NCBI RefSeq assembly: GCF_002018365.1
Contig: NZ_MVKX01000013.1
Coordinates: forward strand, 1 to 56,946
Origin: Acinetobacter amyesii
Lineage (GTDB): Bacteria; Pseudomonadota; Gammaproteobacteria; Pseudomonadales; Moraxellaceae
Direction: 5' to 3'
Length of the DNA: 56,946 bases
Shown here piece after piece: positions 1 to 7,236 of the stretch. The notes below the pieces were generated by a model. That model saw only the letters and a list, made by a program, of their open reading frames with translations, was not told the DNA's origin and did no database searches. The first letter of the stretch is position 1, and the number at the start of each line of letters is the position of its first letter. The position numbers and the translations under genes were made by a program.

Positions 1-241
1 ATTAATGATCGTTGTCATGAAATTATCAATATCTAGATCATTTTTATGAAGATCAATTTCTTTAAAGATTTTTACGAAGTCAAATGACATAAACCGCCTA
101 CATTTTCCAAAATTTAAATAAGTGAGACACTTTTTAGCTTTGCTAAAATCAACATAATACATGTTATACGAAGTTGAAAAAAATGATTCTATAGCCTTAT
201 TTTTTATGTATTTTTTAAATTTAAGACCTAGGCTAGTGCCT
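1..241. repeat. Terminal overlap, copy 1 (circular junction)
   Basis: These 241 bases are identical to the last 241 bases of the window (56706-56946). This is the overlap expected when a circular molecule is written as a linear contig, so the unique length is 56,705 bp. It holds the first 30 codons (minus strand, start at 90) of the gene described at 56241-56795, one pdif site and part of a hairpin. Confidence 0.93.
147..174. other. pdif site, XerD arm then XerC arm
   Basis: A 28-bp Xer recombination site. The XerD arm AATCAACATAA has one change from the usual AATTAACATAA, the spacer is TACATG, and the XerC arm is TTATACGAAGT. It is paired with the opposite-facing site at 252 in a linker of 133 bp. 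Confidence 0.85.
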
Positions 242-244
242 AGG
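227..244 (+). terminator. Hairpin in pdif linker
   Basis: The sequence CCTAGGCTAGTGCCTAGG forms a 7-bp stem with a 4-base loop and is followed by a T-rich tract. The same hairpin occurs at 1931, 46883 and 48213, and a variant at 1125. It probably ends transcripts between cassettes. Confidence 0.65.
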
Positions 245-251
245 TTTTTAT

Positions 252-279
252 ATTTTATATAACAGCCATTGTGTTAAAT
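252..279. other. pdif site, XerC arm then XerD arm
   Basis: The XerC arm is ATTTTATATAA, the spacer CAGCCA and the XerD arm TTGTGTTAAAT. Each arm has changes from the consensus (ATTTCGTATAA and TTATGTTAAAT), so the site may be weaker. It forms the left border of the Imm26-like cassette. Confidence 0.75.
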
Positions 280-397
280 AGTTTATTCCTATTAACTTCC
301 ATAAAGCTCAATAGTAAATTAAGCTAGTTTCTTAATGTGACAGAACCTTATTATTTGCAGGAATGTATTTGAGTTTTTGGTAAGAAGATCAGAAATT

Positions 398-886
398 ATG
401 GAACAAAGAACAAAACGTAAGAGAACTAAAGAAGGTGATGTGATTGCAATTAATTTGGGGAATCTAAGCTATGGCTATGGCATAGTTTTAAACTCCTCAT
501 CGACAGGGTTCTACAATTTACAGACGAAAAATTTAGAGTTGAATGTTAATTTCATAACATCACATTCGATTTTGTTTAAAGTACCAGTCATGAATTCCGC
601 ATTTAAATCCGAGAAATGGCATATTATTGGGAATATAGAATTAAATGACGATTTAAAACAGAGGGTTTACTTCTTTACGCAAGATATGTTTGATCATTCA
701 ATTTCTATTTATTATGAAGATGGAACTGAAGGTATCGATATTCCAGCAACATATGAAGAAGTAAAAGATTTGGAACGTGCTGCTGTATGGGATCCTGAAC
801 ATGTAGAAGATCGTTTAAGAGATCATTTTAGTGGTGTTCCGAATGAGTGGGTTAAACAATTACGCCCTAAACCCTCTGTATCTTAA
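398..886 (+). CDS. Imm26-family immunity protein, cassette gene
   Basis: This 162-residue cytoplasmic protein looks like the immunity protein 26 family: after a basic N terminus it has KEGDVIAINL, then GYGIVL, the usual opening of Imm26 proteins. Such proteins protect cells from polymorphic nuclease-type toxins. There is no signal peptide or membrane segment. I place the start at the ATG at 398; an in-frame TTG at 377 would add seven residues. It is the only gene between the pdif sites at 252 and 1045, with no toxin gene beside it, so it looks like an orphan immunity gene carried as a cassette. The family call rests on the N-terminal motif only. Confidence 0.65.
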   Translation: MEQRTKRKRTKEGDVIAINLGNLSYGYGIVLNSSSTGFYNLQTKNLELNVNFITSHSILFKVPVMNSAFKSEKWHIIGNIELNDDLKQRVYFFTQDMFDHSISIYYEDGTEGIDIPATYEEVKDLERAAVWDPEHVEDRLRDHFSGVPNEWVKQLRPKPSVS

Positions 887-1044
887 ATTTAACTTATGTT
901 TACCTAAAGTCTAGTTCATCAATGTATAGCTTTAATTTCCTGTTGGAAAGCCATGAAACATCCATTGTATTCCCCATAAGATTACTAAGATAAGGATCAC
1001 CCAAACCATAATCTTTAAATTATACATTCTGTAAGTTTTCCTAA

Positions 1045-1072
1045 AATTAACATAATACACGTTATACGAAGT
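1045..1072. other. pdif site, XerD arm then XerC arm
   Basis: The arms are AATTAACATAA and TTATACGAAGT around the spacer TACACG. It closes the Imm26-like cassette on its right. Confidence 0.88.
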
Positions 1073-1124
1073 TTTAAAAAAGAGTATATGATGCTGATTT
1101 TTATTTATTTTTTAAATTTTAAAA

Positions 1125-1142
1125 CCTAGACCAGTGTCTAGG
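1125..1142 (+). terminator. Variant hairpin in pdif linker
   Basis: CCTAGACCAGTGTCTAGG, followed by CTTTTT. Both stem arms differ from the other linkers at matching positions (GGC/GCC to GAC/GTC), so pairing is kept. This compensatory change argues that the hairpin is under selection. Confidence 0.65.
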
Positions 1143-1149
1143 CTTTTTC

Positions 1150-1177
1150 ATTTTGTATAACAGCTATTATGTTAAAT
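1150..1177. other. pdif site, XerC arm then XerD arm
   Basis: The arms are ATTTTGTATAA and TTATGTTAAAT around the spacer CAGCTA. It opens the cassette that holds the gene at 1211-1798. Confidence 0.87.
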
Positions 1178-1210
1178 AGGGTGCTTACATACTTCATTCC
1201 TCTTTAATTT

Positions 1211-1798
1211 CTACTGTATAGAATGAGCGTGTGAAAGGCACTGTACTGTAATTTCATCAAGGTTTTTTTCAATCTCGTTCCAACTATCGAGATATTCTTG
1301 AAATTTCTCATTCATAAAGTTTGAATGTAATGCTACCTGCATATAGTAGCCATCAATAACCAGGGCTATAAAATTTAGGTTGCTTTCAACAATGGCATAT
1401 CCACCATTTTGCATTTGCAGAAAAGAGCGAGAAGCATAATCTAAATACTTGGCCTCTATTGGGGTCTTAGCAATCATTGCTGGAGAATATGCGGCAAAGA
1501 TATTTTCACTCTTTACATTGTTCATAGGTAGCCAATAGAGATATCCATCTGTTTGCTTTAGGCTCTCACATAGCAGCTCATATAAGGCTTGATTACATTT
1601 TTCTTTATATCTATTTGAAAAATCTAATAAATTTAATTTTTTATTTTTAGAAATTATTGAAGGATCAATATAATTCTTATGATTAATCCATAAAGTAAAT
1701 ATATTAGAAATATCGGTATATTGCTTATTACTCAATTTTCCATAATAGGGCTTTAAGGGATCATTATCCTCAATCCAAGGTTCAGTTTTCATATTCAT
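1211..1798 (-). CDS. Unknown cassette protein (195 aa)
   Basis: I do not recognise this family. It is a soluble, aromatic-rich protein without signal peptide or membrane segments. It begins MNMKTEPWIEDNDPLKPYYG, has a central hydrophobic stretch (GGYAIVESNLNFIALVIDGYY) and an acidic C-terminal helix (WNEIEKNLDEI). It sits alone between opposing pdif sites (1150 and 1852), in the same arrangement as the Imm26-like and SUKH cassettes. Size, composition and context suggest another immunity-type or defence protein, but nothing in the sequence proves it. A second Met lies two codons after the chosen start. Confidence 0.6.
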   Translation of the reverse strand: MNMKTEPWIEDNDPLKPYYGKLSNKQYTDISNIFTLWINHKNYIDPSIISKNKKLNLLDFSNRYKEKCNQALYELLCESLKQTDGYLYWLPMNNVKSENIFAAYSPAMIAKTPIEAKYLDYASRSFLQMQNGGYAIVESNLNFIALVIDGYYMQVALHSNFMNEKFQEYLDSWNEIEKNLDEITVQCLSHAHSIQ

Positions 1799-1851
1799 AG
1801 AACCATTCTCTAGTGTATTTAGACATTCATTTTAAAGTAAAGAAAAACTAA

Positions 1852-1879
1852 AATTAACATAATACACGTTATGCGAAGT
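1852..1879. other. pdif site, XerD arm then XerC arm
   Basis: The arms are AATTAACATAA and TTATGCGAAGT around the spacer TACACG. It is identical to the sites at 46952 and 48282 read on the other strand. Confidence 0.9.
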
Positions 1880-1930
1880 TGAAAAATTGAGACTATAGCC
1901 TTAATTTTTATGTATTTTTTTAATTTCAGA

Positions 1931-1948
1931 CCTAGGCTAGTGCCTAGG
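1931..1948 (+). terminator. Hairpin in pdif linker
   Basis: CCTAGGCTAGTGCCTAGG followed by seven T. This is the standard linker hairpin, in a 132-bp linker nearly identical to those at 46848 and 48178. Confidence 0.7.
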
Positions 1949-1955
1949 TTTTTTT

Positions 1956-1983
1956 ATTTCGTATAACAGCCATTATGTTAAAT
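1956..1983. other. pdif site, XerC arm then XerD arm
   Basis: A consensus site: ATTTCGTATAA, spacer CAGCCA, TTATGTTAAAT. Confidence 0.92.
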
Positions 1984-1995
1984 GGCGAATAGTTT

Positions 1996-2508
1996 TTAGA
2001 GATTTAAAATGCTTTCTAAATCTTTTTCTGTTATTTTCCAACTTGAAACTCCTTCTACCCTATCTGATAGATATAAATAGAATTTATCTATTCTGTTTTT
2101 ATCGAAATAAAAAATAGGGAAAGTTCTTCCGTAAGCTTTCTTAATTTTCTTAAATGACTTATTTGTAATGAACGTTTTTTCATTTTCAGTAATAAAAACA
2201 AAAGATTCCGTAATAAAAAAATCTTTACCATCTTCAGAAATTAAGTCATTTTTATGAATAGTGTCCTCTTCAGGAATAATTGTATATATTCCAATTACCT
2301 TTACATGACGCTGAGCATTTTCATAATTTTTTATAAAAGCTGAAACCTCTCTATTTTTTAATGAGTATTTCGCAGCATGCTTCCATTGGGCAATATAATC
2401 TTTTTTAGCCCAATCTCTTAGATTTAAATTGAATCGTTCATATTCACCATCTAGCAATATACCAACAGTAATTTCATCCTCAGGGAAAAATTTTATTAAA
2501 TCTAGCAT
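1996..2508 (-). CDS. CdiI-like immunity protein candidate, cassette gene
   Basis: This 170-residue soluble protein has no signal peptide. Near residues 30-60 it carries a DW-x-KKDYIAQWKHAA segment, then KNREVSAFI. This resembles a type of contact-dependent growth inhibition immunity protein in which an 'entry of W, D-Y-x-x-QW' helix follows the first strands. The rest is rich in aromatic and charged residues and fits an alpha/beta fold. It is the sole gene between pdif sites at 1956 and 2567, and its stop lies 13 bases from the left site. No cognate toxin gene is nearby. The family assignment is tentative; the cassette context is firm. Confidence 0.5.
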   Translation of the reverse strand: MLDLIKFFPEDEITVGILLDGEYERFNLNLRDWAKKDYIAQWKHAAKYSLKNREVSAFIKNYENAQRHVKVIGIYTIIPEEDTIHKNDLISEDGKDFFITESFVFITENEKTFITNKSFKKIKKAYGRTFPIFYFDKNRIDKFYLYLSDRVEGVSSWKITEKDLESILNL

Positions 2509-2566
2509 TCAATTACCTTTTAAATATTTCGATTAGTATTCGCGGTATTAAATTAAGTATCTCTAA

Positions 2567-2594
2567 AATTAACATAATACACCTTATACGAAAT
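2567..2594. other. pdif site, XerD arm then XerC arm (backbone border)
   Basis: AATTAACATAA, spacer TACACC, TTATACGAAAT. It is the last site before the 43.6-kb backbone, whose other end is the opposite-facing site at 46228. The backbone is thus bounded by pdif sites in inverted orientation. Confidence 0.88.
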
Positions 2595-2641
2595 TCTATT
2601 TTTTATTTCATATAAATCATTGTCTTATTCTGATGTGAAAA

Positions 2642-2663
2642 GCCCAATCATCACCGATTGGGC
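2642..2663 (+). terminator. Rho-independent terminator
   Basis: GCCCAATC pairs with GATTGGGC across a six-base loop and is followed by a T-rich tract. It would separate the cassette array from the resolvase region. Confidence 0.8.
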
Positions 2664-2966
2664 CTTTTTGTTGATTCTTCATGTTCCACGACTATTATTT
2701 AATCAATGTTTCACAACTTTAATTAGCTCAGTTTATTAGTTCGGATACATACCATTTCTCTTTTACTACGTCTCTGACTTAGGAATACACTTATTTTTCT
2801 ATTTTCATCGGAATAGACAATCATTCATCTTCAGGCTATGACTAAAAGCCATTCAAGTGACACTTATGTATCGCATGATAAAAACACTGTTGTAAATCAC
2901 GGATTATGTAACTTTAGAGTATAGTCTAACGGAACAATTTAGCACCACATCAATTCATATAAAAAA

Positions 2967-3034
2967 CCGTACCTATAGACTTAATATTTAATTTCGGTAC
3001 AATTCGTATCTATAAGTCTTATATCTAACGGTAC
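2967..3034. promoter_or_regulatory. res-like repeats upstream of the resolvase
   Basis: Two related 31-34-bp segments lie in tandem, at 2967-3000 and 3004-3034. Each begins CGTA-CTATA, has a CTTA-TAT core and ends with CGGTAC. They end four bases before the resolvase ATG, where a serine resolvase normally has its res subsites and also controls its own promoter. The site is inferred from position and repeat structure. Confidence 0.5.
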
Positions 3035-3037
3035 AAA

Positions 3038-3589
3038 ATGCCTAATCAAGTCGGCTATATTCGAGTCAGCTCAACTGAACAAAATACCGAACGTCAGTTA
3101 GACGGAATCTGTCTGCATAAAACCTTCACAGAGAAGGCAAGCGGTGGAAGCCGTGAACGTCCTCAATTGAACGCTATGATCGAATATCTTCGTGATGGAG
3201 ATACAGTCCATGTGCATAGCATTGACCGACTAGCACGTAATACAAATGATCTGAATGATATTGTGAATAGTTTGAATGACAGAGGCATCACTATTATTTT
3301 TCATAAAGAAAATTTGGCCTTCAGCCATGATGTAGCACAGTCGGCAATGAATAAGCTCATGTTTCAAATGCTTGCTGCATTCGCTGAATTTGAGCGTTCT
3401 ATGATCCGTGAAAGGCAGAAAGAAGGTATTGCAAAAGCCAAAGCAAAGGGCTTGTATAAAGGCAGGAAACGTAAGGTGGAGTATGCAGAAATACAAAAAG
3501 CCATGCTGGAAGATGGCTCGACATTTAGAAGTGTGGCTAAAAGGTTTGGAGTAGGTGTTGCTACAGTACAAAGGGCATTATCGACTTAA
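3038..3589 (+). CDS. Serine recombinase (resolvase/invertase family)
   Basis: The 183-residue protein has the full small serine recombinase layout. The N-terminal catalytic domain begins VGYIRVSSTEQNTERQL (nucleophile Ser near residue 11). It has the IDRLARN arginine motif near residue 67, then FAEFERSMIRERQKEG and the long E helix. The C-terminal helix-turn-helix reads STFRSVAKRFGVGVATVQRAL. Such enzymes resolve plasmid multimers or cointegrates, or invert DNA. The length is typical and the gene looks intact. Repeats just upstream look like a res site, which favours a resolvase over an invertase. It lies next to the partition genes, consistent with a stability role. No transposase accompanies it. 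Confidence 0.92.
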   Translation: MPNQVGYIRVSSTEQNTERQLDGICLHKTFTEKASGGSRERPQLNAMIEYLRDGDTVHVHSIDRLARNTNDLNDIVNSLNDRGITIIFHKENLAFSHDVAQSAMNKLMFQMLAAFAEFERSMIRERQKEGIAKAKAKGLYKGRKRKVEYAEIQKAMLEDGSTFRSVAKRFGVGVATVQRALST

Positions 3590-3613
3590 TACTTATATAA
3601 CTTATTTTTCATC

Positions 3614-3802
3614 AGGAAATTTGAAGGCTATGTTCCTGAAGGGGATGACGAGGAAGCTAAAACAAAAATTACATAAACAAATGATGTCCGTGGATTTGAT
3701 GAATTATTAGGTGTTGTGAATGTGGCTAAAATTGATTTATTACTGGCTCAACATGATGCAAAACTCGATGATCAGGAAATTAGCTTCAGACAAAAATTAT
3801 AA
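3614..3802 (+). pseudogene. Remnant of an unknown gene with an in-frame stop
   Basis: One frame encodes an acidic segment (FEGYVPEGDDEEAKTKIT), then TAA at 3674, and then carries on coherently as VRGFDELLGVVNVAKIDLLL to a final stop at 3800. The lysine/aspartate-rich end (AKLDDQEISFRQKL) looks like genuine coding sequence. There is no start codon at the 5' end, so this is the 3' part of a broken gene of unknown family. The internal TAA could come from CAA by one C-to-T change, as in the phage genes further along. Confidence 0.4.
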
Positions 3803-3821
3803 AAGCTCCAGAAGGAGCTTT
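3802..3821. terminator. Bidirectional terminator
   Basis: AAAGCTCC pairs with GGAGCTTT around AGAA, with a T7 tract on the plus side and A-rich sequence on the other. It separates the remnant at 3614 from the convergent partition operon, whose last gene ends at 3824. Confidence 0.75.
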
Positions 3822-3823
3822 TT

Positions 3824-4282
3824 TTATACGCTATATGTCTTATCTGAAGCTGGCTTATTTTTCTCACGTTCAGCTTTACGTTGCTCACTGAGTTTTAAAT
3901 GCTCTTCATCACTTAACTTAACCTTCGTCTGGTTAAGTGGGTTATTCATCGTTTCATTGAATTTTTCTGCACCTAAGACACGTCTTGCTTCTTTCAACAC
4001 AACATCACGAATGAAGTCATTCAATGACTCACCAACGAATCCAGCCGCTTCCTTCAATACTTTTTCTTCTTCATAGTACAAAGGCACAGATGCTAAGCGT
4101 CCATGATCCTTCCGTGTCCGCTTCTTTACTTCGCCTGTATGTGGCGTGAGCAGGATCTTATACATCAGGTTACGTGTATATTCGACTTGCTGACCTGTTA
4201 CGTCTTCTAATGTGGCTTCAGGGTTAGATTGAATCTCGTCAAGGTCGTCACCAAAGCCGATTTTAGCTTTCTGCTTGCTCAT
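3824..4282 (-). CDS. ParB-type partition partner (ribbon-helix-helix)
   Basis: This 152-residue protein follows parA, overlapping it by one base (TAATG). Small type Ib partition systems place a ribbon-helix-helix DNA-binding protein there. The central segment LASVPLYYEEEKVLKEAA followed by ESLNDFIRDVVLKEARRVLG fits an RHH strand and two helices. The N terminus is acidic (GFGDDLDEIQSNPEATLEDV), and the C terminus is charged and coiled-coil-like. It should bind a centromere, probably near the operon, and stimulate the ParA ATPase. The role is inferred mainly from gene order and the RHH-like core. No clear parS repeat was found in the 88 bases upstream of parA. Confidence 0.65.
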   Translation of the reverse strand: MSKQKAKIGFGDDLDEIQSNPEATLEDVTGQQVEYTRNLMYKILLTPHTGEVKKRTRKDHGRLASVPLYYEEEKVLKEAAGFVGESLNDFIRDVVLKEARRVLGAEKFNETMNNPLNQTKVKLSDEEHLKLSEQRKAEREKNKPASDKTYSV

Positions 4283-4896
4283 TATAGAATCTCCACCAAG
4301 AACTCATTGAATTCGTCTTTAGCCTTCGAGCTACCCATTTCCAATACAGACAAGCCTTGTACTGAAGCATCACGAAATTGCTTACGGTCACGTATAACAG
4401 TATTCAGGATTTTAAATTTTGGTAAGGTTTGAAGCAGTTCGATTGAGTCAGCAACTTCAGTAGATTTTGAGTTTGAAGGGGCTTTATTTACTACAATAAA
4501 TGGCTCAAGCTTTTCATTGACCTTCTGGAATGTGTTAAACATCTTCAACACGAATGGCAATACTTCAACGTCTGCTTGGCTTGGTTGAGTCGGTACAATC
4601 AACTTATCTGCTACTTGCAAAGCACTACGGAACTCTTCTGAATCACGCCCAGCTACATCTAGGACCACATATTTGTACTTCTTCTGAAGGTCAATCAGTA
4701 CTTTTTTCAAGTCGCCTTTATGGTGTTCAGTATCAATAAGGTTTTCAGTTCTACGCTTTGACCATTTAACAGCAGATTGCTGGTCATCAGCATCAACAAG
4801 AACTGTGTCCCCTTTTTTACTTAATGCTACAGCTAGGTTAGTTGCAAGGGTTGTTTTACCAACTCCACCCTTTTGATTTGCAATACAGACAATCAT
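4282..4896 (-). CDS. parA: ParA-family partition ATPase
   Basis: This 204-residue Walker-type ATPase belongs to the short ParA class. It begins MIVCIANQKGGVGKTT with the deviant Walker A box and its signature lysine, followed by VLVDADDQ (A' motif), YVVLDVAGRDSEE (Walker B) and LIVPTQPSQADVE. It lacks the N-terminal helix-turn-helix of type Ia ParA, so its partner, not itself, should regulate the operon. Together with the next gene it moves plasmid copies apart on the nucleoid before division. All key residues are visible and the reading frame is clean. Confidence 0.93.
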   Translation of the reverse strand: MIVCIANQKGGVGKTTLATNLAVALSKKGDTVLVDADDQQSAVKWSKRRTENLIDTEHHKGDLKKVLIDLQKKYKYVVLDVAGRDSEEFRSALQVADKLIVPTQPSQADVEVLPFVLKMFNTFQKVNEKLEPFIVVNKAPSNSKSTEVADSIELLQTLPKFKILNTVIRDRKQFRDASVQGLSVLEMGSSKAKDEFNEFLVEIL

Positions 4897-5026
4897 TTTT
4901 CTTATGCTCTAATACCTTCAACAATAGAGCTATTTTAATCCTATAAAACAGTAACAACAACTATAATTTTTCTATATTCGACAATTGGATAAGGTATTAT
5001 TGAGAGATAAAAATGAGGGAATAGTT

Positions 5027-5596
5027 ATGATTTGGTCTTTAGTCTTGATTGTTGCAATGAATGTATGTGGTTACTTTTTTTTTGAAAGCTATATATCCGA
5101 TATAGCAATTGATAAAGGTACTGCCCTCGCAACTACATTAGCATGGAGTACTGCAACAGCTTCAATCGTACTAATTGTCGCTTATTATGATATATGGAAA
5201 GAACAGCATAATAAAAAGATTTTATCAGAAACAGCTCAAACTATATGGAAGAATTTAACTGAAATAAGTCATTATCATCATTCAGTTATTACCAAGTATC
5301 ACACGCCTCTCGAAATTCCTGATACTGACATCATGAATATGAGTTCCGATCTAGTACAATCTATCAAGAAACTTCAACAGATGGTTTTTAGCATGAAACT
5401 AGAATTAGAGTTACTTGAGGATCTTCTAGGAAAAAGAATTACTAATAATATGAAAAATGAATTTGAAAACTTTGAATTACCAAATACACAAAGTTCTTTG
5501 GATATTTTTGATAATATATATAGTCAATATGATACTGCATACATGCCTTACGAATGTGAATTGAAAAAACTATTAATAAAAATTATCAAGGCATAA
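5027..5596 (+). CDS. Membrane protein of unknown function (two TM segments)
   Basis: I do not recognise the family. From the ATG at 5027, which has a GAGGG ribosome site eight bases upstream, the product is 189 residues; a TTG at 4985 would add 14. Two hydrophobic segments (WSLVLIVAMNVCGYFFF and an alanine-rich one ending ASIVLIVAYY) form an N-terminal hairpin. A cytoplasmic, largely helical tail of about 130 residues follows. The layout resembles small phage or plasmid membrane proteins with a coiled-coil tail, but no function can be assigned. It is divergent from parA, with 88 bases between the alternative ends. Confidence 0.6.
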   Translation: MIWSLVLIVAMNVCGYFFFESYISDIAIDKGTALATTLAWSTATASIVLIVAYYDIWKEQHNKKILSETAQTIWKNLTEISHYHHSVITKYHTPLEIPDTDIMNMSSDLVQSIKKLQQMVFSMKLELELLEDLLGKRITNNMKNEFENFELPNTQSSLDIFDNIYSQYDTAYMPYECELKKLLIKIIKA

Positions 5597-5629
5597 AAAA
5601 TCCCCTGCTCCAATTAAGGAAACAGGGGT
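5594..5629 (-). terminator. Terminator on the minus strand
   Basis: On the minus strand CCCCTG pairs with CAGGGG, extended by GGAG/TTCC, and is followed by ATTTTTTA. It would end transcripts of the helicase and holin-like genes that run leftwards from 7.2 kb. Confidence 0.7.
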
Positions 5630-5683
5630 AAAAGTATATCAATCTTTAAAATAAATGCCTTTCTAATGAAGTGAATACTCTTG

Positions 5684-5872
5684 CTAAACCATTCGTAATA
5701 AAATTTTTTTATTACCTGAAATTGCTACCAATAATGTAAATGAAATCCCTGCAACAATATAGCTTGACTAGACAGCATACATATCAGGACTAGGCCATTG
5801 ATTTTTTATTTCCATCAAACTAGAAAGTACCAATACTGATAGAAATATTTTTGTTTTAATATTAGTAAACAT
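5684..5872 (-). pseudogene. Small holin-like membrane protein with an amber stop
   Basis: Reading leftwards from an ATG at 5872, one frame encodes a hydrophobic segment (IKTKIFLSVLVLSSL), a short polar loop (NQWPSPDMYAV) and a TAG at 5770-5768. It then continues with a second hydrophobic segment (SYIVAGISFTLLVAI) and a basic tail to a stop at 5684. Restoring the stop to CAG gives a 62-residue protein with two membrane segments, the layout of small phage holins. It starts eight bases after the helicase gene on the same strand. The function is a guess from size and topology. Confidence 0.45.
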
Positions 5873-5880
5873 TTAGTCCC

Positions 5881-7236
5881 CTATACTAATTCTAATTGTT
5901 CAGTTTTAGCTTGAACGTAAGGTTCAGTCTTAACTGCAACAATATTCTCAAATTCGTCATTCATCCAACGAGTTAATAGATCCCTCATACGTGCGCTCGG
6001 TACGTAAATATTGATTGGATTACCTTCACGAATAGCTGAACGCCAAATCCATTGCACCATTTCTGAAAGCGCAAATACATCCTCGTTCACTGGGAAGCCT
6101 TTCATAGCTGAAGCCTTAACCACCATAGGGTTAGGGAAAAGATTTAGAAGGTACGCCAAGTTAGTTTTGTCTTTATATTCATTTGTCGCTTTAGTATTGA
6201 ATGCTAACCATTCATCTTTGTAGCGTGATCCTGCAATTAGTGAATGACCTTCTTTGAAAGAAGTCCATAAACGATCCCCTTTCTTAGCTTTAACTTTGTT
6301 GCGGAAGTAATTATCTAAGTTTTTAGATAGCTGCTCACATAAAGCCTTTTTATTAGTCTTAAATTGACTAGAACTTAAGGCTGTTTTTTTCGTTCCGATA
6401 TCATTGATAAATTTGTCGTCTGAAATAGTGACCAATTCTTTAATCTGAGAAGGCTTGTTACCAAAACGAATTAATTCATAATCAACTCCATAAGACTTCA
6501 GATACGCACTCATTTGCGAACCTTCAAACATATATGTAGCAATCCAAACTTCTTTGAAAGCTTTAAGGGTATCAATACTCAATTCCCAAACAATCAGCTT
6601 TTGGTCCACATATAAGAGCTGACCAAGATCACACATAGTTGCTAGATTTTCGTATTTTGTTCCTGTTGGATCACCGCCATTATCACCAAAGTTTTCACGC
6701 TGGAAGCGTAAGGTAACATTATCGCTATCATCTAGTTTGATCCATCCTAAACGGAACAATGCTTCTAATTCAGTCGCTGTATATTCGGCATAAACGTCAT
6801 AAACCTGAATTGTTTCGTCGATAACTAAGACGTAATCTTTAGCATCTTCAAGCATTGCAGGAGTCAAGTTCATAAATAGCTGGTGTGTACTAACTACATT
6901 CTCTTTGTTTTTGAGCAAGTACTGTAAGCTTTCAGCTTTGTTACCGCCTTTATAAGATGGATGTTTGAATCGTTTATCTTTAAGGGGTGCATCTGGCAGG
7001 TAAGCGTAATGTACGCTGGTATCGTCTTCTGTAGTAATCAATGGACGTTTTAAGTGATCATCTTCATCATAACTTGTACCTGAAATACGATGGCATTCAT
7101 CAAGTAATGGAGTGATATATAAAAAGTTTTGTGATGTTTCTGCTGTTCTAATGTTTTCTATAATTTGAGTAGTCTTACCGCTACCCATCATTGCGTCATA
7201 TACTTTAAACACGGTGCTAATTTTTCCCATTTGCAC
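5881..7236 (-). CDS. SF2-like ATPase/helicase, possible replication protein
   Basis: The 451-residue protein has a Walker A box (AMMGSGKTTQII) near residue 16, a SFLYITPL-like motif Ia, a Walker B with VIDET near residue 140, and a late arginine-rich helix (MVQWIWRSAIREG) like motif VI. This is the layout of a compact phage-type SF2 helicase. No nuclease or primase domain is visible. It reads towards the membrane genes and starts next to the repeat-rich 7.3-7.9 kb region with a DnaA box, so a role in unwinding the plasmid origin is attractive. No classical Rep protein was found elsewhere. The GTG at 7236 is well spaced from AAGGA; an ATG at 7230 is possible. Confidence 0.6.
   Translation of the reverse strand: MQMGKISTVFKVYDAMMGSGKTTQIIENIRTAETSQNFLYITPLLDECHRISGTSYDEDDHLKRPLITTEDDTSVHYAYLPDAPLKDKRFKHPSYKGGNKAESLQYLLKNKENVVSTHQLFMNLTPAMLEDAKDYVLVIDETIQVYDVYAEYTATELEALFRLGWIKLDDSDNVTLRFQRENFGDNGGDPTGTKYENLATMCDLGQLLYVDQKLIVWELSIDTLKAFKEVWIATYMFEGSQMSAYLKSYGVDYELIRFGNKPSQIKELVTISDDKFINDIGTKKTALSSSQFKTNKKALCEQLSKNLDNYFRNKVKAKKGDRLWTSFKEGHSLIAGSRYKDEWLAFNTKATNEYKDKTNLAYLLNLFPNPMVVKASAMKGFPVNEDVFALSEMVQWIWRSAIREGNPINIYVPSARMRDLLTRWMNDEFENIVAVKTEPYVQAKTEQLELV

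Larger units (their letters stand above)
2595..3037. other. Intergenic region before the resolvase
   Basis: This gene-free stretch holds a terminator (2642-2663) and the res-like repeats (2967-3034). I see no coding sequence in the remaining 300 bases. Confidence 0.6.

Noticed and set aside
3230..3571. Open frame antisense to the resolvase
   Set aside because: It is a shadow of the resolvase codons, with no ribosome site and no sensible protein features.
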